Source: Bacteroidota bacterium (GTDB lineage: Bacteria > Bacteroidota > Bacteroidia > Chitinophagales > Chitinophagaceae). Taken from it: DNA of 34,365 nt. Below the pieces are notes generated by a model that saw only the letters and a program-made list of their open reading frames with translations, had not been told where the DNA came from and made no database searches. Each line of letters opens with the position of its first letter. The stretch's first letter is position 1. Positions 7,311-15,805 of this stretch are shown here, in pieces. A program made the translations under genes and the position numbers. The stretch is taken from positions 1 to 34,365 of the forward strand of contig JABDBX010000013.1 of NCBI GenBank assembly GCA_013288445.1, in the 5' to 3' direction.

Positions 7311-10300
7311 ATGACCAGAACCTCCTTTTTTAGCGCAGGCGCGCAACGCTCCCTGCTGCTCGCCGCCATGCTAGCGTGTACTGCCATAGCTCATGCCCAG
7401 CCCAAAGCTATCACCACATTCGGCAGTGCGGTCTCCTGCACCACTACCGACAACGACCATTCGCTCGACTGCACAGCAACGCCATCGGCGCCACCCGGCA
7501 TTGCTCCTGTCACTGATTATTACCACACTGGATTTGGCGCATATACCTCAGACCAGATGCTCTACACCAGCCAGTACGATGCCGATGGCACCCTCCTGTT
7601 CTCGGCCAATGTGGATGGTATCTACAGTGTTGGCGGCACACAAGTGTATGATTTCAACAATTATAGTGCTACCGTCAATATGTGGTGTGGCGGCCCGGAC
7701 AGCATGGGTTTCCCCTTAGATAATGCCGGCGCTCTTTCCGAGATATGCATAATTCCGAAGCCAGGCAGTTGCAATGCATTTTATGTGCTGTTCTGGTGCA
7801 ATAGCAATACTACTGCCTATAGTCCTATTGTGGGGCATTGCTACTTCCGGGTGGTAGAGGTGGATATTGACAAGGGCACTTTCCCTGCCGACGCCAGTTA
7901 TTCTTTCCCTGTTGACTATCCGCTCACCTTCCCCGATTGTTCGGCTTACTATAATCTCACCTGGGAAACACAACCACCGCAGGTAGTTGCAAACAAAGCC
8001 AATTCTGATGGCTCTCGGGATATTTACACCGTTAATACAGATGGTGTCACAGTTGGTAGCACCACCACATATTCCGGCTCGGTGCGGCAGTGGCACATAT
8101 CGCCTACCGGCGACCTGCCCATAAGCTATGGCGGGCTGCCCACGCCGGTGAGCACAGCCGGCACATTACTTAATCCCGGCCTTACCAAGGCCAAGATATT
8201 CCAGATAGGTGGCGGCCCGGTGCTTGCATACGTGGGTGTCCCAAGTTCAGAAGTCGGTACTTCGGGAGGCGCCAACCAACTGCAGACATTCGACATTACA
8301 ACCGGTGCGCATAACCTTTATACCATTGCAGCCGCAGGCCCCGGTACGGGAGGGCCTGTCATCTTTGGGTTTGAATACCTGCCCCTATGCAGCCCATCGC
8401 CTACGTTTTGCTTTTCTTACAATGACCCCACTACCGTTCCCCTTACAGGTGGGCTTGGCTATGCCGCACTATCCACTTCGCCTGCCAGTATCACCCCTAT
8501 CTCCGGCACCCTCAATTATCATACCACCGACCTGGAGTTGGACTTCAATGGCGACCTGCTGATGGTTGACGACCCCAATCCTTTTGTTGTTGACCTTGAC
8601 GGTTATCTCGCTTACCTGCCTGCCAGTGCGCTTGCCTCTGTTTCCACGCTTACTGCAGGAACTGATGTGGCCATATGCTCTACAAAGGTATATGTATCTA
8701 ATTTGGAGTATGCGACAAACAGCTCCAGCGGTAATTTTTATCTCGGTTCGTATATCCGGGAGAGTTGCGCCACCACGCCTTCCCTTGTCATAACAACGCC
8801 CACCACTACTATTTGCGCCAGCGCTTATCCCACCTTCACGGCCAATATGAATGGTTTTTGCGGCACCGGTTATACATGGTATAAAAGCGCAGGCACGGGG
8901 CTTGGGTTCTCGTTCGTTGCCTTTACTACGTCCAATTCTTGGACAGATGGGGATGCCAGCGCCGGTGAGCAGGTTTATTGCACCGCTGATATGTATAGCT
9001 TTACCGACCTGTGTAGCACAGGCGGCACATTTACAAGCAATACCCTTACCCTCACAATGGCGAAACTTCGAATAGCGGATGTGGATATAAACACATTATG
9101 CGCGCCATTTACCCACCTTTTCGATGGCTATGTGGACATCCTAGAGCCTCAATATACCGTTACTTTAGACTATGACGGAACTGTTGTTTCAGGTTCCGGC
9201 CTCACTTACACTTGGACTGCCCAAACGGACAATACGGCAACACTTAGCTCTAACTCGGTTCTTAACCCATCTGTAACTGCGGTAGGGTCGCCGATGACGG
9301 CAGATTTTATTCTTACGGTTCACGATGCGCTTCATTCCTGCTATGCATCAAGGCAGGTCGTCACCCACTTCAATACAAATTTAACTTACGATCTGGCATC
9401 ACGCGATTCCCACTACGATATGTATGACGAGATGAACACCCAGGAGACCTACAACGAACCGGCAACAGGAGGCAATTTCTGGTCAAGTCCCGACATTGTA
9501 AACAGGCTTCATGCCGGTAGCAGCACTTTTGTTAGCGAACCCCCGGTTTATGCTCCGTCAGCGTCAAACTACCTGTACGTAAAAATAAGAAATGTAGGTT
9601 GCTTGAACTATTCACCACCCACATCAGGTCCTGTCCCAAATATAAATTTGTACTGGACAGTGGGCGGAATTGGGGGATCTGAAGAATGGCCGACAAATTG
9701 GTCTTCTTCCGGCGTTGTGTCTGGATGTAGCCTGCCGTCTGGCGATGCGATCTTAACGGCTGCGCCTATCCCGTCTATTGATGCGGGCAGCAGCATTATT
9801 TATCCCCCAAGCGGCACGTCAACTGCATATACCCCGCCAAACCCTGGCGCATATGCCGCCGCCGGGTGTACCGACTTAGCCTACCTCACACCCACCCATA
9901 TAGATATATGTTATCTTTCCCGCATAGTTGACTATCACAATCTTACCACCGGTGGTGCTTCTGGCATGACTATCGCCGAAACCCCAGACCCGGGACCAAA
10001 TACGATACAAAACAACAACATTGTTTCTTTGAACACAGGAGTTATATATCTGTCGTCTTATCCTGCCGTGATGCCGGAACATCACTTTTTAACGTTGGGG
10101 AATTTAACCACGGTTAGTGGTAATTATAACCTGCAGTTTGTAAACAGCAAAACTTTAGACGCCACCACGGGGGCCAGCATCTTAAATAATTACGGCTACT
10201 TCAAAATTTACCTCGGCACCCTTTTCGATGATTGGCAAACTGCCGGCGGTGCGGGTACGTATGCAGCGATAGACTATACTGATAAATCGGTAACATTTGA

Positions 10301-11639
10301 TGGTACCAATACTGCCGAGTTGGATGGTGTACCCATTGCCGCCGGTGCGCAGTACATGGCACACATTGCCGCCTATACTGTTCGAGGTATAGATCCCAGT
10401 ACCATGCCGCCGGAAACCATCAATTTCAGAGAGATAAAAGATGATGGTTCAGGCACAGTTTGCGGCAACTATTCCTATCTCGTAACGTATAGCCCGCCAA
10501 ACCCGCAGGGCGTGTTGGCGGTAACGGAATTGTCGCAGGGGCCATCAGAAAGTTCGGGCTGTGAGTATGCCGAGATGATCGTGGGTAACTGCGGCACAGA
10601 CGCTTCCAGGTTTGTTGACGTATCTGGCTGGATCATTGACGATAATTCGGGCAACTTCAATACTTCAGGTTGCTCCTTAACCGGTATCACAGCCGGGCAT
10701 TATCGCCTCGCAAACAATCCTGTATGGCAAAATGTTCCCGCTGGCAGTGTTATAGTAGCTTATAACGCGGCAAGTAATTGTTATGCCCTCCCCACCGACT
10801 TTACGGTTGATGCAACCAACAATATTTATTGGATTCCCGTAAATGCTGCTGCATCCACCGGTTCAACTCCCGTTTTGGAGCGGTATGATGGTTCCGGCAG
10901 CACGAGCCCGGCAGAATATTGCAACAACGATGGCGCTACGGTTTATACCGCTGCCTATGGCTGGGGAGATATTATTTCTCTGGCCGCGCAAGATGCTATA
11001 CAGGTGCGCTGCCCCGGCTGCACGACTGCATACCCCGGCACACCGGCCTTTTATCATGGCTTGGGTTATGCGCCCGACCAAACATCTTGTTTTGTACCAA
11101 TAACAGCAGGTGCAAACGATCTCGGCGGCCCTGTGAAATTTGATAATGTACCCAATCGCAAATATGTATTCACCGGTAGCACTGCCGCAGATTTTGGCGA
11201 TTCTACTAAATGGACGGTATCGGCAGCCGATGCAGCTGGCTCCCCTCCCTCTTCGCTGGGCTATGTCAATTCCGGCCTCCTCACCAATGCTACCACGTAT
11301 GCGCTAGGGTTGCCTTGCTGCGGCGCCTATTCATCGGGAGAGCGTAAATCAGCGCCACATACCAACCCAGCCACAAACCCCACGCATACGGCTGTTAATA
11401 CCGTACAGGGCATCCGCGTATTTCCAAACCCCGCCAGCATGACGCTCAATTTTGAATACCCGCCGTCAGACGAGGTCACCATAAAGCTTCTGGATATTGT
11501 GGGCCGCCTGCTCGATGAGCAGACCATTTACAACAACAACGCAGCCACCTTCAATGTAAAAGGCTACACCCCCGGCCTGTACATGTACCAATACATTACC
11601 AATGGCAAAACCCAATCAGGCAAGTTCCTCGTAGAATAA
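7311..11639 (+). CDS. Large secreted T9SS protein with lamin-tail domain
   Basis: The ATG at 7311 gives 1442 residues starting with a signal peptide (MTRTSFFSAGAQRS ... AIAHAQ); the ATG at 7260 would put 17 unlikely residues before it. Most of the chain is low-charge, Ser/Thr/Gly/Tyr-rich beta-type sequence as in cell-surface proteins. At about 1067-1165 there is a lamin-tail-like domain (VTELSQGPSESSGCEYAEM ... DVSGWIIDDNSG ... VPAGSVIVAYN), a fold common in bacterial surface proteins. The end (VFPNPASMTLNF ... GLYMYQYITNGK ... GKFLVE) is a T9SS sorting domain. No catalytic motif was recognised. A terminator follows at 11662-11699. Confidence 0.9.
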   Translation: MTRTSFFSAGAQRSLLLAAMLACTAIAHAQPKAITTFGSAVSCTTTDNDHSLDCTATPSAPPGIAPVTDYYHTGFGAYTSDQMLYTSQYDADGTLLFSANVDGIYSVGGTQVYDFNNYSATVNMWCGGPDSMGFPLDNAGALSEICIIPKPGSCNAFYVLFWCNSNTTAYSPIVGHCYFRVVEVDIDKGTFPADASYSFPVDYPLTFPDCSAYYNLTWETQPPQVVANKANSDGSRDIYTVNTDGVTVGSTTTYSGSVRQWHISPTGDLPISYGGLPTPVSTAGTLLNPGLTKAKIFQIGGGPVLAYVGVPSSEVGTSGGANQLQTFDITTGAHNLYTIAAAGPGTGGPVIFGFEYLPLCSPSPTFCFSYNDPTTVPLTGGLGYAALSTSPASITPISGTLNYHTTDLELDFNGDLLMVDDPNPFVVDLDGYLAYLPASALASVSTLTAGTDVAICSTKVYVSNLEYATNSSSGNFYLGSYIRESCATTPSLVITTPTTTICASAYPTFTANMNGFCGTGYTWYKSAGTGLGFSFVAFTTSNSWTDGDASAGEQVYCTADMYSFTDLCSTGGTFTSNTLTLTMAKLRIADVDINTLCAPFTHLFDGYVDILEPQYTVTLDYDGTVVSGSGLTYTWTAQTDNTATLSSNSVLNPSVTAVGSPMTADFILTVHDALHSCYASRQVVTHFNTNLTYDLASRDSHYDMYDEMNTQETYNEPATGGNFWSSPDIVNRLHAGSSTFVSEPPVYAPSASNYLYVKIRNVGCLNYSPPTSGPVPNINLYWTVGGIGGSEEWPTNWSSSGVVSGCSLPSGDAILTAAPIPSIDAGSSIIYPPSGTSTAYTPPNPGAYAAAGCTDLAYLTPTHIDICYLSRIVDYHNLTTGGASGMTIAETPDPGPNTIQNNNIVSLNTGVIYLSSYPAVMPEHHFLTLGNLTTVSGNYNLQFVNSKTLDATTGASILNNYGYFKIYLGTLFDDWQTAGGAGTYAAIDYTDKSVTFDGTNTAELDGVPIAAGAQYMAHIAAYTVRGIDPSTMPPETINFREIKDDGSGTVCGNYSYLVTYSPPNPQGVLAVTELSQGPSESSGCEYAEMIVGNCGTDASRFVDVSGWIIDDNSGNFNTSGCSLTGITAGHYRLANNPVWQNVPAGSVIVAYNAASNCYALPTDFTVDATNNIYWIPVNAAASTGSTPVLERYDGSGSTSPAEYCNNDGATVYTAAYGWGDIISLAAQDAIQVRCPGCTTAYPGTPAFYHGLGYAPDQTSCFVPITAGANDLGGPVKFDNVPNRKYVFTGSTAADFGDSTKWTVSAADAAGSPPSSLGYVNSGLLTNATTYALGLPCCGAYSSGERKSAPHTNPATNPTHTAVNTVQGIRVFPNPASMTLNFEYPPSDEVTIKLLDIVGRLLDEQTIYNNNAATFNVKGYTPGLYMYQYITNGKTQSGKFLVE

Positions 11640-11661
11640 ATTTTTAATTGTTTGCCAAACC

Positions 11662-11699
11662 AAATGTGCCGCACCTTTTTCCCGTGTGGCACATTTTTA
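11662..11699 (+). terminator. Rho-independent terminator after the large T9SS gene
   Basis: Arms AAATGTGCCGCAC / GTGTGGCACATTT (one G-U pair) with a nine-base loop, running into five T. It lies 22 bases after the stop codon at 11637-11639. Confidence 0.8.
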
Positions 11700-11765
11700 T
11701 GTCACAGCGCCCGGTATCAGCTACATCAAAATAATCAGCTTCATCAACGGTTCAGACATCCTCCC

Positions 11766-11840
11766 ACTGGCGCGAGTCTGTAGCATAGCCGTGAGCGCAG
11801 CCGACTCGTGCCTACCCAATTGAACCAGTTTGCAACTGGC
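11766..11840. repeat. Hairpins in the gene-free stretch (first group)
   Basis: GGCGCGAGTC near 11769 pairs with GACTCGTGCC near 11804-11813 (one G-U), followed by CCAGTT-TGC-AACTGG at about 11825-11839. Such motifs resemble dispersed intergenic palindromes of Bacteroidota. Confidence 0.5.
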
Positions 11841-11984
11841 GTATCGCGCAGGACGGTTAGCATTATAGCCACAACCTTAACTGGTATAGATAAAACGTCT
11901 TGGCTTGTATTATTTTCTTACAGACCTTTGTGCCATAAAAATCGTTTGTATACTTCTCGCCGCATAAGTTTGTGCAATGATAAA

Positions 11985-12142
11985 CGGGCAAGCCCGATAG
12001 GGCTTAAATGATGAATAGCCACTGGTGAAACCGGTGGGAAAATAGATGTGGTCATTGAACCCCGGCGGGGTTCAACTGGTATAACCCTGAAGACTCTGGG
12101 TTGCACCCGGAGCTATTCACATTAAAGCCTTCCAGGCTTTTT
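11985..12142. repeat. String of short hairpins (dispersed-repeat-like block)
   Basis: Five hairpins follow one another: AAGCCC-GAT-AGGGCTT near 11991, CCACTGGTGAAACCGGTGG near 12018, the perfect TTGAACCCC-GGC-GGGGTTCAA near 12055, AACCC/GGGTT near 12082-12102, and AAAGCCT-TCC-AGGCTTT near 12124. No ORF of credible protein composition covers the block. It has the form of a multi-hairpin intergenic repeat; copies elsewhere cannot be tested from this window. Confidence 0.6.
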
Positions 12143-12245
12143 AAATTCAATGCACATTTTTATCCGGTGTATAGTATGTATCCTAAAATCCTTTTAATCC
12201 TATAAATCATAGTCGTGCAACAACTGAGCAACTTTCGAGCAACAA

Positions 12246-12524
12246 TTATTCACAATTTTTCACACAATTAATTGATTATCAATAAATTATCATTTTAAGA
12301 GAAATTTCTGTAAAATTTGAGCAACTTTGTGATCCTTGTGCCTTCCTTTGTGGCCCTTGTGGTAAAAAGCCCTCACACCTTTGTCCGCCATAGCTAATTT
12401 CAGCGACGGCGGAATCACCCCCCAAAAATAGGGTCACCAATGGGGTCACCCAAAAAATCCGGTATCTCGCAAAACCTTTTACCAGCACATCATACCGCAG
12501 AACCGGCAATATGAGTTATCCACA
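12246..12524 (+). promoter_or_regulatory. Cluster of three DnaA-box matches around an AT-rich segment
   Basis: TTATTCACA (12246-12254), TTTTTCACA (12256-12264) and the perfect box TTATCCACA (12516-12524) fit TTWTNCACA, all in the same orientation. An AT-rich stretch with the palindrome ATTGATTATCAAT (12271-12283) lies just after the first two. This is a candidate DnaA-binding region; origin function is speculative, because no dnaA gene is seen and the gene orientation does not diverge here. Confidence 0.35.
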
Positions 12525-12613
12525 ATATTTTTTTTGAGTGGGGTCACACCACTTAAAACGACTAAATAAATATTAATTATTGTAAATATAATATAATACT
12601 ACGGTGGTCACCC
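12431..12613 (+). promoter_or_regulatory. Four GGTCAC motifs upstream of tsaD
   Basis: GGGTCACC at 12431, GGGGTCACC at 12442, GGGGTCACA at 12540 and GGTCACCC at 12606, all on the plus strand, the last one 11 bases before a TAGTTTTG -7-like box at 12624-12631. They could be recurrent regulator sites or repeat remnants. Confidence 0.35.
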
Positions 12614-12639
12614 GCATTTGTAATAGTTTTGCGCCGGAA

Positions 12640-13653
12640 ATGAATACACAGGCTATAAACATACTCGCCATAGAGTCCAGTTGCGATGAAACAAGCGCAG
12701 CCGTGATACGGGATGGCAGAGTGCTGAGTAACACAGTGGCGACCCAGCAGGTGCATGAGCGGTATGGCGGGGTGGTACCGGAGCTGGCATCGCGTGCGCA
12801 TATGCAAAATATAATACCAGTAGTTGATGCCGCAATAAAAGATGCTGGTATAGATAAGCACCATTTCTCGGCGGTGGCGTTTACACAGTCGCCGGGGCTT
12901 ATTGGCTCTTTGCTGGTAGGGGCGTGCTTTGCCAAAGGGTTTGCGCAGGCTATGCATATCCCGCTTATCGCGGTGCACCATATGCAGGCCCATGTTCTGG
13001 CCCATTTTATAGAGCAGCAGCCGGAGTTTCCGTTCCTGTGCCTTACGGTTTCTGGAGGGCATACACAGATCGTGCTCTGCCGCGACTACCTGGATATGGA
13101 AGTGCTTGGCGAAACCATAGACGATGCCGCGGGCGAGGCATTTGATAAGGTGGCCAAGATGCTCGGTCTGCCATATCCCGGGGGGCCGCTTGTGGACAAG
13201 CTGGCGGCGCAGGGCGACCCACTTCGTTTCAAATTCCCGATGAGTGAAATGAAAGATTATGAGTATAGTTTCAGCGGTATAAAAACATCTGTACTCTACT
13301 TTCTGCATGCGCAAAAAAAGATTGACCCTGCCTTCGTAGAAAAGAATATAAACGACGTCTGCGCTTCGGTGCAGCACACCATTATCAAGATGCTGATGGC
13401 CAAGCTGGAGAAGGCTGCAAAAGCACTGGACATAAAGCATATAGGCATAGCCGGCGGCGTATCGGCCAATAGCGGGTTGCGAAGGGCTATAAAGGAGGCC
13501 GGCGAAAAGAACGGCTGGCAGGTATATATCCCCCGGTTCGAATATTGTACCGACAATGCCGCTATGATAGGCATTACCGGCTATTATAAATTTCTAAAAG
13601 GCGCCTTTGCCGATCTGTCGGTAAGTGCCAGCGCGCGGGCTACCTGGGAATGA
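12640..13653 (+). CDS. tsaD: tRNA N6-adenosine threonylcarbamoyltransferase TsaD
   Basis: TsaD transfers threonylcarbamoyl from TC-AMP to A37 of ANN-decoding tRNAs (t6A). The ATG at 12640 gives 337 residues, the usual length, starting ILAIESSCDETSAAV. The metal-binding HMQAH motif is at about 114-118, the nucleotide-binding TVSGGHTQ at about 136-143, and GGVSANSGLR plus the terminal YCTDNAAMIG are also present. The alternative start at 12604 adds 12 non-conserved residues. A TAGTTTTG box at 12624-12631 fits a Bacteroidota -7 element just upstream. The stop overlaps the start of the next gene by ATGA, so the two are probably translated together. Confidence 0.97.
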   Translation: MNTQAINILAIESSCDETSAAVIRDGRVLSNTVATQQVHERYGGVVPELASRAHMQNIIPVVDAAIKDAGIDKHHFSAVAFTQSPGLIGSLLVGACFAKGFAQAMHIPLIAVHHMQAHVLAHFIEQQPEFPFLCLTVSGGHTQIVLCRDYLDMEVLGETIDDAAGEAFDKVAKMLGLPYPGGPLVDKLAAQGDPLRFKFPMSEMKDYEYSFSGIKTSVLYFLHAQKKIDPAFVEKNINDVCASVQHTIIKMLMAKLEKAAKALDIKHIGIAGGVSANSGLRRAIKEAGEKNGWQVYIPRFEYCTDNAAMIGITGYYKFLKGAFADLSVSASARATWE

Positions 13654-14366
13654 GCAATCAATACTTCAGGTTTAAGGAGTTTACAGTCTGGCAGGATCGG
13701 TGCGCTATGAAGGTGACTACCGATGCCTGCATACAAGCCGCCTGGACGCCGGTAATGCCGCATGTAAAGACCGTATTGGATATAGGCGCTGGCACCGGCC
13801 TACTATCACTTATGCTGGCCCAACGATGTGAGGGAATTAACATCGATGCTATCGAAGTGGATCATGCAGCCGCAGTCCAGGCTAAGGAAAATGTGGAGGG
13901 GTCTCCCTGGGGCGACAGGATCAATGTTTTGGAAGGAGATGCCTGTGGCTATGCGTTTGATCGTAAGTATGATCTAATAATTACCAACCCGCCCTTCTTC
14001 ATTAACAGCCTGGTGAGTGAAGATGAACGCAAGAACAGAGCGCGGCATACAGGTTCATTATCGCAACAAGATATTATAGACATTGCGGCCGCCAATCTGA
14101 ATAAGGATGGGCATTTATCAATCTTATTGCCTTACCCCGAATACCTTCTTTTTGCAAGCCTTATCAAGGCATTCGGCTGGGCTGAATCGGGTAGGTTATT
14201 GGTCAGTCATAAAATTGATTCCCCGGTAAATAGGGTAGTGGCTTTGTTTAGCCGTGGAGGGGTGCCTTGTACTAATAACGAGGAAACGCTTGTAATAAAA
14301 GATGTAGATGGACAATACACAGCTGCATTTACTGCCTTGCTTCATCCGTTTTACCTGTATTTGTGA
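13650..14366 (+). CDS. trmN6: tRNA1(Val) adenine(37)-N6-methyltransferase family (TrmN6/YfiC)
   Basis: A 238-residue class I SAM methyltransferase. The SAM-binding motif VLDIGAGTGLLSL is at about 42-54, and NPPF at 113-116 marks N6-adenine methylation of nucleic acid. The start MSNQYFRFKEFTVWQDRCAMKV is typical of the YfiC/TrmN6 group, which methylates A37 of tRNA1(Val). The ATGA overlap with tsaD pairs two A37-modifying enzymes. Its 3' end overlaps the convergent membrane-protein gene by about 38 bases. Confidence 0.92.
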   Translation: MSNQYFRFKEFTVWQDRCAMKVTTDACIQAAWTPVMPHVKTVLDIGAGTGLLSLMLAQRCEGINIDAIEVDHAAAVQAKENVEGSPWGDRINVLEGDACGYAFDRKYDLIITNPPFFINSLVSEDERKNRARHTGSLSQQDIIDIAAANLNKDGHLSILLPYPEYLLFASLIKAFGWAESGRLLVSHKIDSPVNRVVALFSRGGVPCTNNEETLVIKDVDGQYTAAFTALLHPFYLYL

Positions 14367-14784
14367 TGGCAAAGCTTTGTGGCTTTTTTCTAAACAGAAA
14401 GAATATACAGGTCAATATCCATCCCATCCACCATAGGTAAACCCCATAATGAAACCGCTTGCCAGTAAGGCGATGGGATAGATTTGTAGTGAAATCGTCG
14501 TAGGTTAAATACATGCCCGCAATGGCCGTAAGGAGTAGGATGAAATGAAGTATCCTGGCACTGGTGTTGCTTAGTCTTTTTTGAATAAATGCATGTAACA
14601 AGAACAATAGTGTCAATACGATGAACACGGCGATTGCCCCTTGCCACCATATTTTCAGCAGGTTCATTTGCTTGTGGAAGAAAGTAATGTCCACCCGCGC
14701 TATCCAGCTTGCTTTCGACATCAGGTATCCCGATGCGGCCGATAGCATAGCCAGTAGCAGTAGGAAATATATTGTGCGTTTCAT
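14329..14784 (-). CDS. Four-helix membrane protein coupled to the RES toxin gene
   Basis: A 151-residue protein with about four hydrophobic segments (near residues 4-22, 44-66, 79-95 and 116-132) and a short hydrophilic C-terminus; no known family was recognised. Its ATG (14784-14782) shares one base with the TGA of the RES toxin gene (TGATG), so its translation is very probably coupled to that gene. It is therefore a possible third member of the Xre-RES unit. Its 3' end overlaps trmN6 on the opposite strand by 38 bases. Confidence 0.75.
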   Translation of the reverse strand: MKRTIYFLLLLAMLSAASGYLMSKASWIARVDITFFHKQMNLLKIWWQGAIAVFIVLTLLFLLHAFIQKRLSNTSARILHFILLLTAIAGMYLTYDDFTTNLSHRLTGKRFHYGVYLWWMGWILTCIFFLFRKKPQSFAITNTGKTDEARQ

Positions 14785-15257
14785 CAGGCTTCCGCTTGTT
14801 TTATAAAAAGGCGTTGGTCAAACTGAAATCGTTCCATAGATACCACTTTCACCAGTCTGAAATCGGGGTGAAATGGGTTTACCAGTATGTTATGATCTCC
14901 TTGCACTATGGCAGACGGCACCTTCAAAGCCAGGTATTTTCCTTCCCTGCAAAAGTTGTCGCCAAGCTTTTGCGTGAATGAATTTTCAGGAAACGATTTC
15001 CAATGTTCGGGCAGGTGGCTGGCAGATATCTCTTGTTTTTTTGATATTCCAGGTATTTCTATCGTTACCATAAGATAGTCATCGGGTACTACATTAAGCT
15101 GTGTATGTACTGCAATTTCAAGGGCGCACAATGCGCGGGACTCCGCAGTGTACAGCATTGGGATACCTATACTGTTCCACCTGCCGCCTGCCATTTCAGC
15201 GCCCTTGCCGGAAAGGTCATTTTTGAATTTTGATCTGCTAAGCCTGTAAACGATCAT
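14784..15257 (-). CDS. RES-domain toxin
   Basis: A 157-residue RES-family protein. The conserved landmarks are visible: MIVYRLSR at the start, the Arg in GGRWN (about 25-29), YTAESRALCALEIAVH containing the conserved Glu, and VPSAI ... NILVNP near residues 113-127 carrying the conserved Ser. Known RES toxins degrade NAD+ or ADP-ribosylate a target and are neutralised by an Xre/DUF2384 antitoxin. The preceding gene encodes such an antitoxin and overlaps this one by four bases (15254-15257), the normal antitoxin-first order. Confidence 0.9.
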   Translation of the reverse strand: MIVYRLSRSKFKNDLSGKGAEMAGGRWNSIGIPMLYTAESRALCALEIAVHTQLNVVPDDYLMVTIEIPGISKKQEISASHLPEHWKSFPENSFTQKLGDNFCREGKYLALKVPSAIVQGDHNILVNPFHPDFRLVKVVSMERFQFDQRLFIKQAEA

Positions 15258-15736
15258 GCCAGTACGCCGTGTTCTATTCTTGTCAGCTCATTGTTTATCA
15301 TTCCTATCCCGAAGGTACTGTCCAACAGATCCATCGGTTTTATTCCACCCAGTGCAATGCTTTTTGAATTAAGCCATATGTCGAATTTTTTATTGTTCCC
15401 GAATACCTCCGAGCCCCTGTTGTACAGCATAGTTATCTCCAATATTTTTTCGGAATAAATGGGGTCAAATCTTTTGTCTTCTTTCTTGTACCGCTGTATT
15501 GTTCTTTCAGACAGGTGCAGAAAAACAGACCAATCATCTAAGCTGAATGGGCTGTTTTCGGTCATTTTGGTGAAGTTCCGGAATGGTATTCCTTCCCTGC
15601 TTGCGCTGATTAGGTAACCTGTGCTCGGCTCACGCACGTAGCCTATACTTGGTTCGCTCACGTAGCCGGTGCTTGGTTCGTGAGCTGGGTATGTCTTTTC
15701 TTCATGCACATGATGGTCTTTCTTGGCTTCTTTCAT
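15254..15736 (-). CDS. Xre/MbcA/ParS-type antitoxin (DUF2384) with N-terminal octapeptide repeats
   Basis: A 160-residue antitoxin. The middle (about 58-95, FSLDDWSVFLHLSERTIQRYKK) is an Xre-type helix-turn-helix; the C-terminal part (about 108-160, GSEVFGNNKKFDIWL ... IKPMDLLDSTFGIGMI) is the toxin-binding DUF2384/MbcA-ParS region. The N-terminal 50 residues are unusual: His/Lys-rich, then three copies of xEPS(T/I)GY(V/L) at residues 19-42. The start is fixed by a strong Shine-Dalgarno AGGAGG at 15751-15746, nine bases before the ATG, rare for this phylum. A promoter and candidate operator precede it. It probably represses its own operon. Confidence 0.9.
   Translation of the reverse strand: MKEAKKDHHVHEEKTYPAHEPSTGYVSEPSIGYVREPSTGYLISASREGIPFRNFTKMTENSPFSLDDWSVFLHLSERTIQRYKKEDKRFDPIYSEKILEITMLYNRGSEVFGNNKKFDIWLNSKSIALGGIKPMDLLDSTFGIGMINNELTRIEHGVLA
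15611..15682 (-). repeat. Three tandem 24-bp repeats in the antitoxin gene
   Basis: Encode HEPSTGYV, SEPSIGYV and REPSTGYL in a row. The repeats keep frame, so copy-number change would alter only the N-terminal extension. Confidence 0.8.
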
Positions 15737-15755
15737 AAAAATATTCCTCCTACCA

Positions 15756-15798
15756 CAAAGGTACTCTTTTGTCGTATAATTTCAGACAATTGTCGTAT
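15756..15798 (-). promoter_or_regulatory. Promoter and candidate operator of the Xre-RES unit
   Basis: On the minus strand, TACCTTTG at 15763-15756 is a perfect TAnnTTTG -7 box. Upstream, ATACGACAA occurs twice 21 bp apart (plus-strand TTGTCGTAT at 15769-15777 and 15790-15798), and the palindrome GACAATTGTC (15785-15794) overlaps where the -33 element should be. Two sites two helical turns apart fit binding by a dimeric antitoxin. Confidence 0.5.
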
Positions 15799-15805
15799 TT
15801 TATTT

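Noticed and set aside
12577-13440. 287-codon minus-strand frame opposite tsaD
   Set aside because: It is the antisense shadow of the strongly conserved tsaD reading frame and has His/Cys/Arg-rich, domain-free composition.
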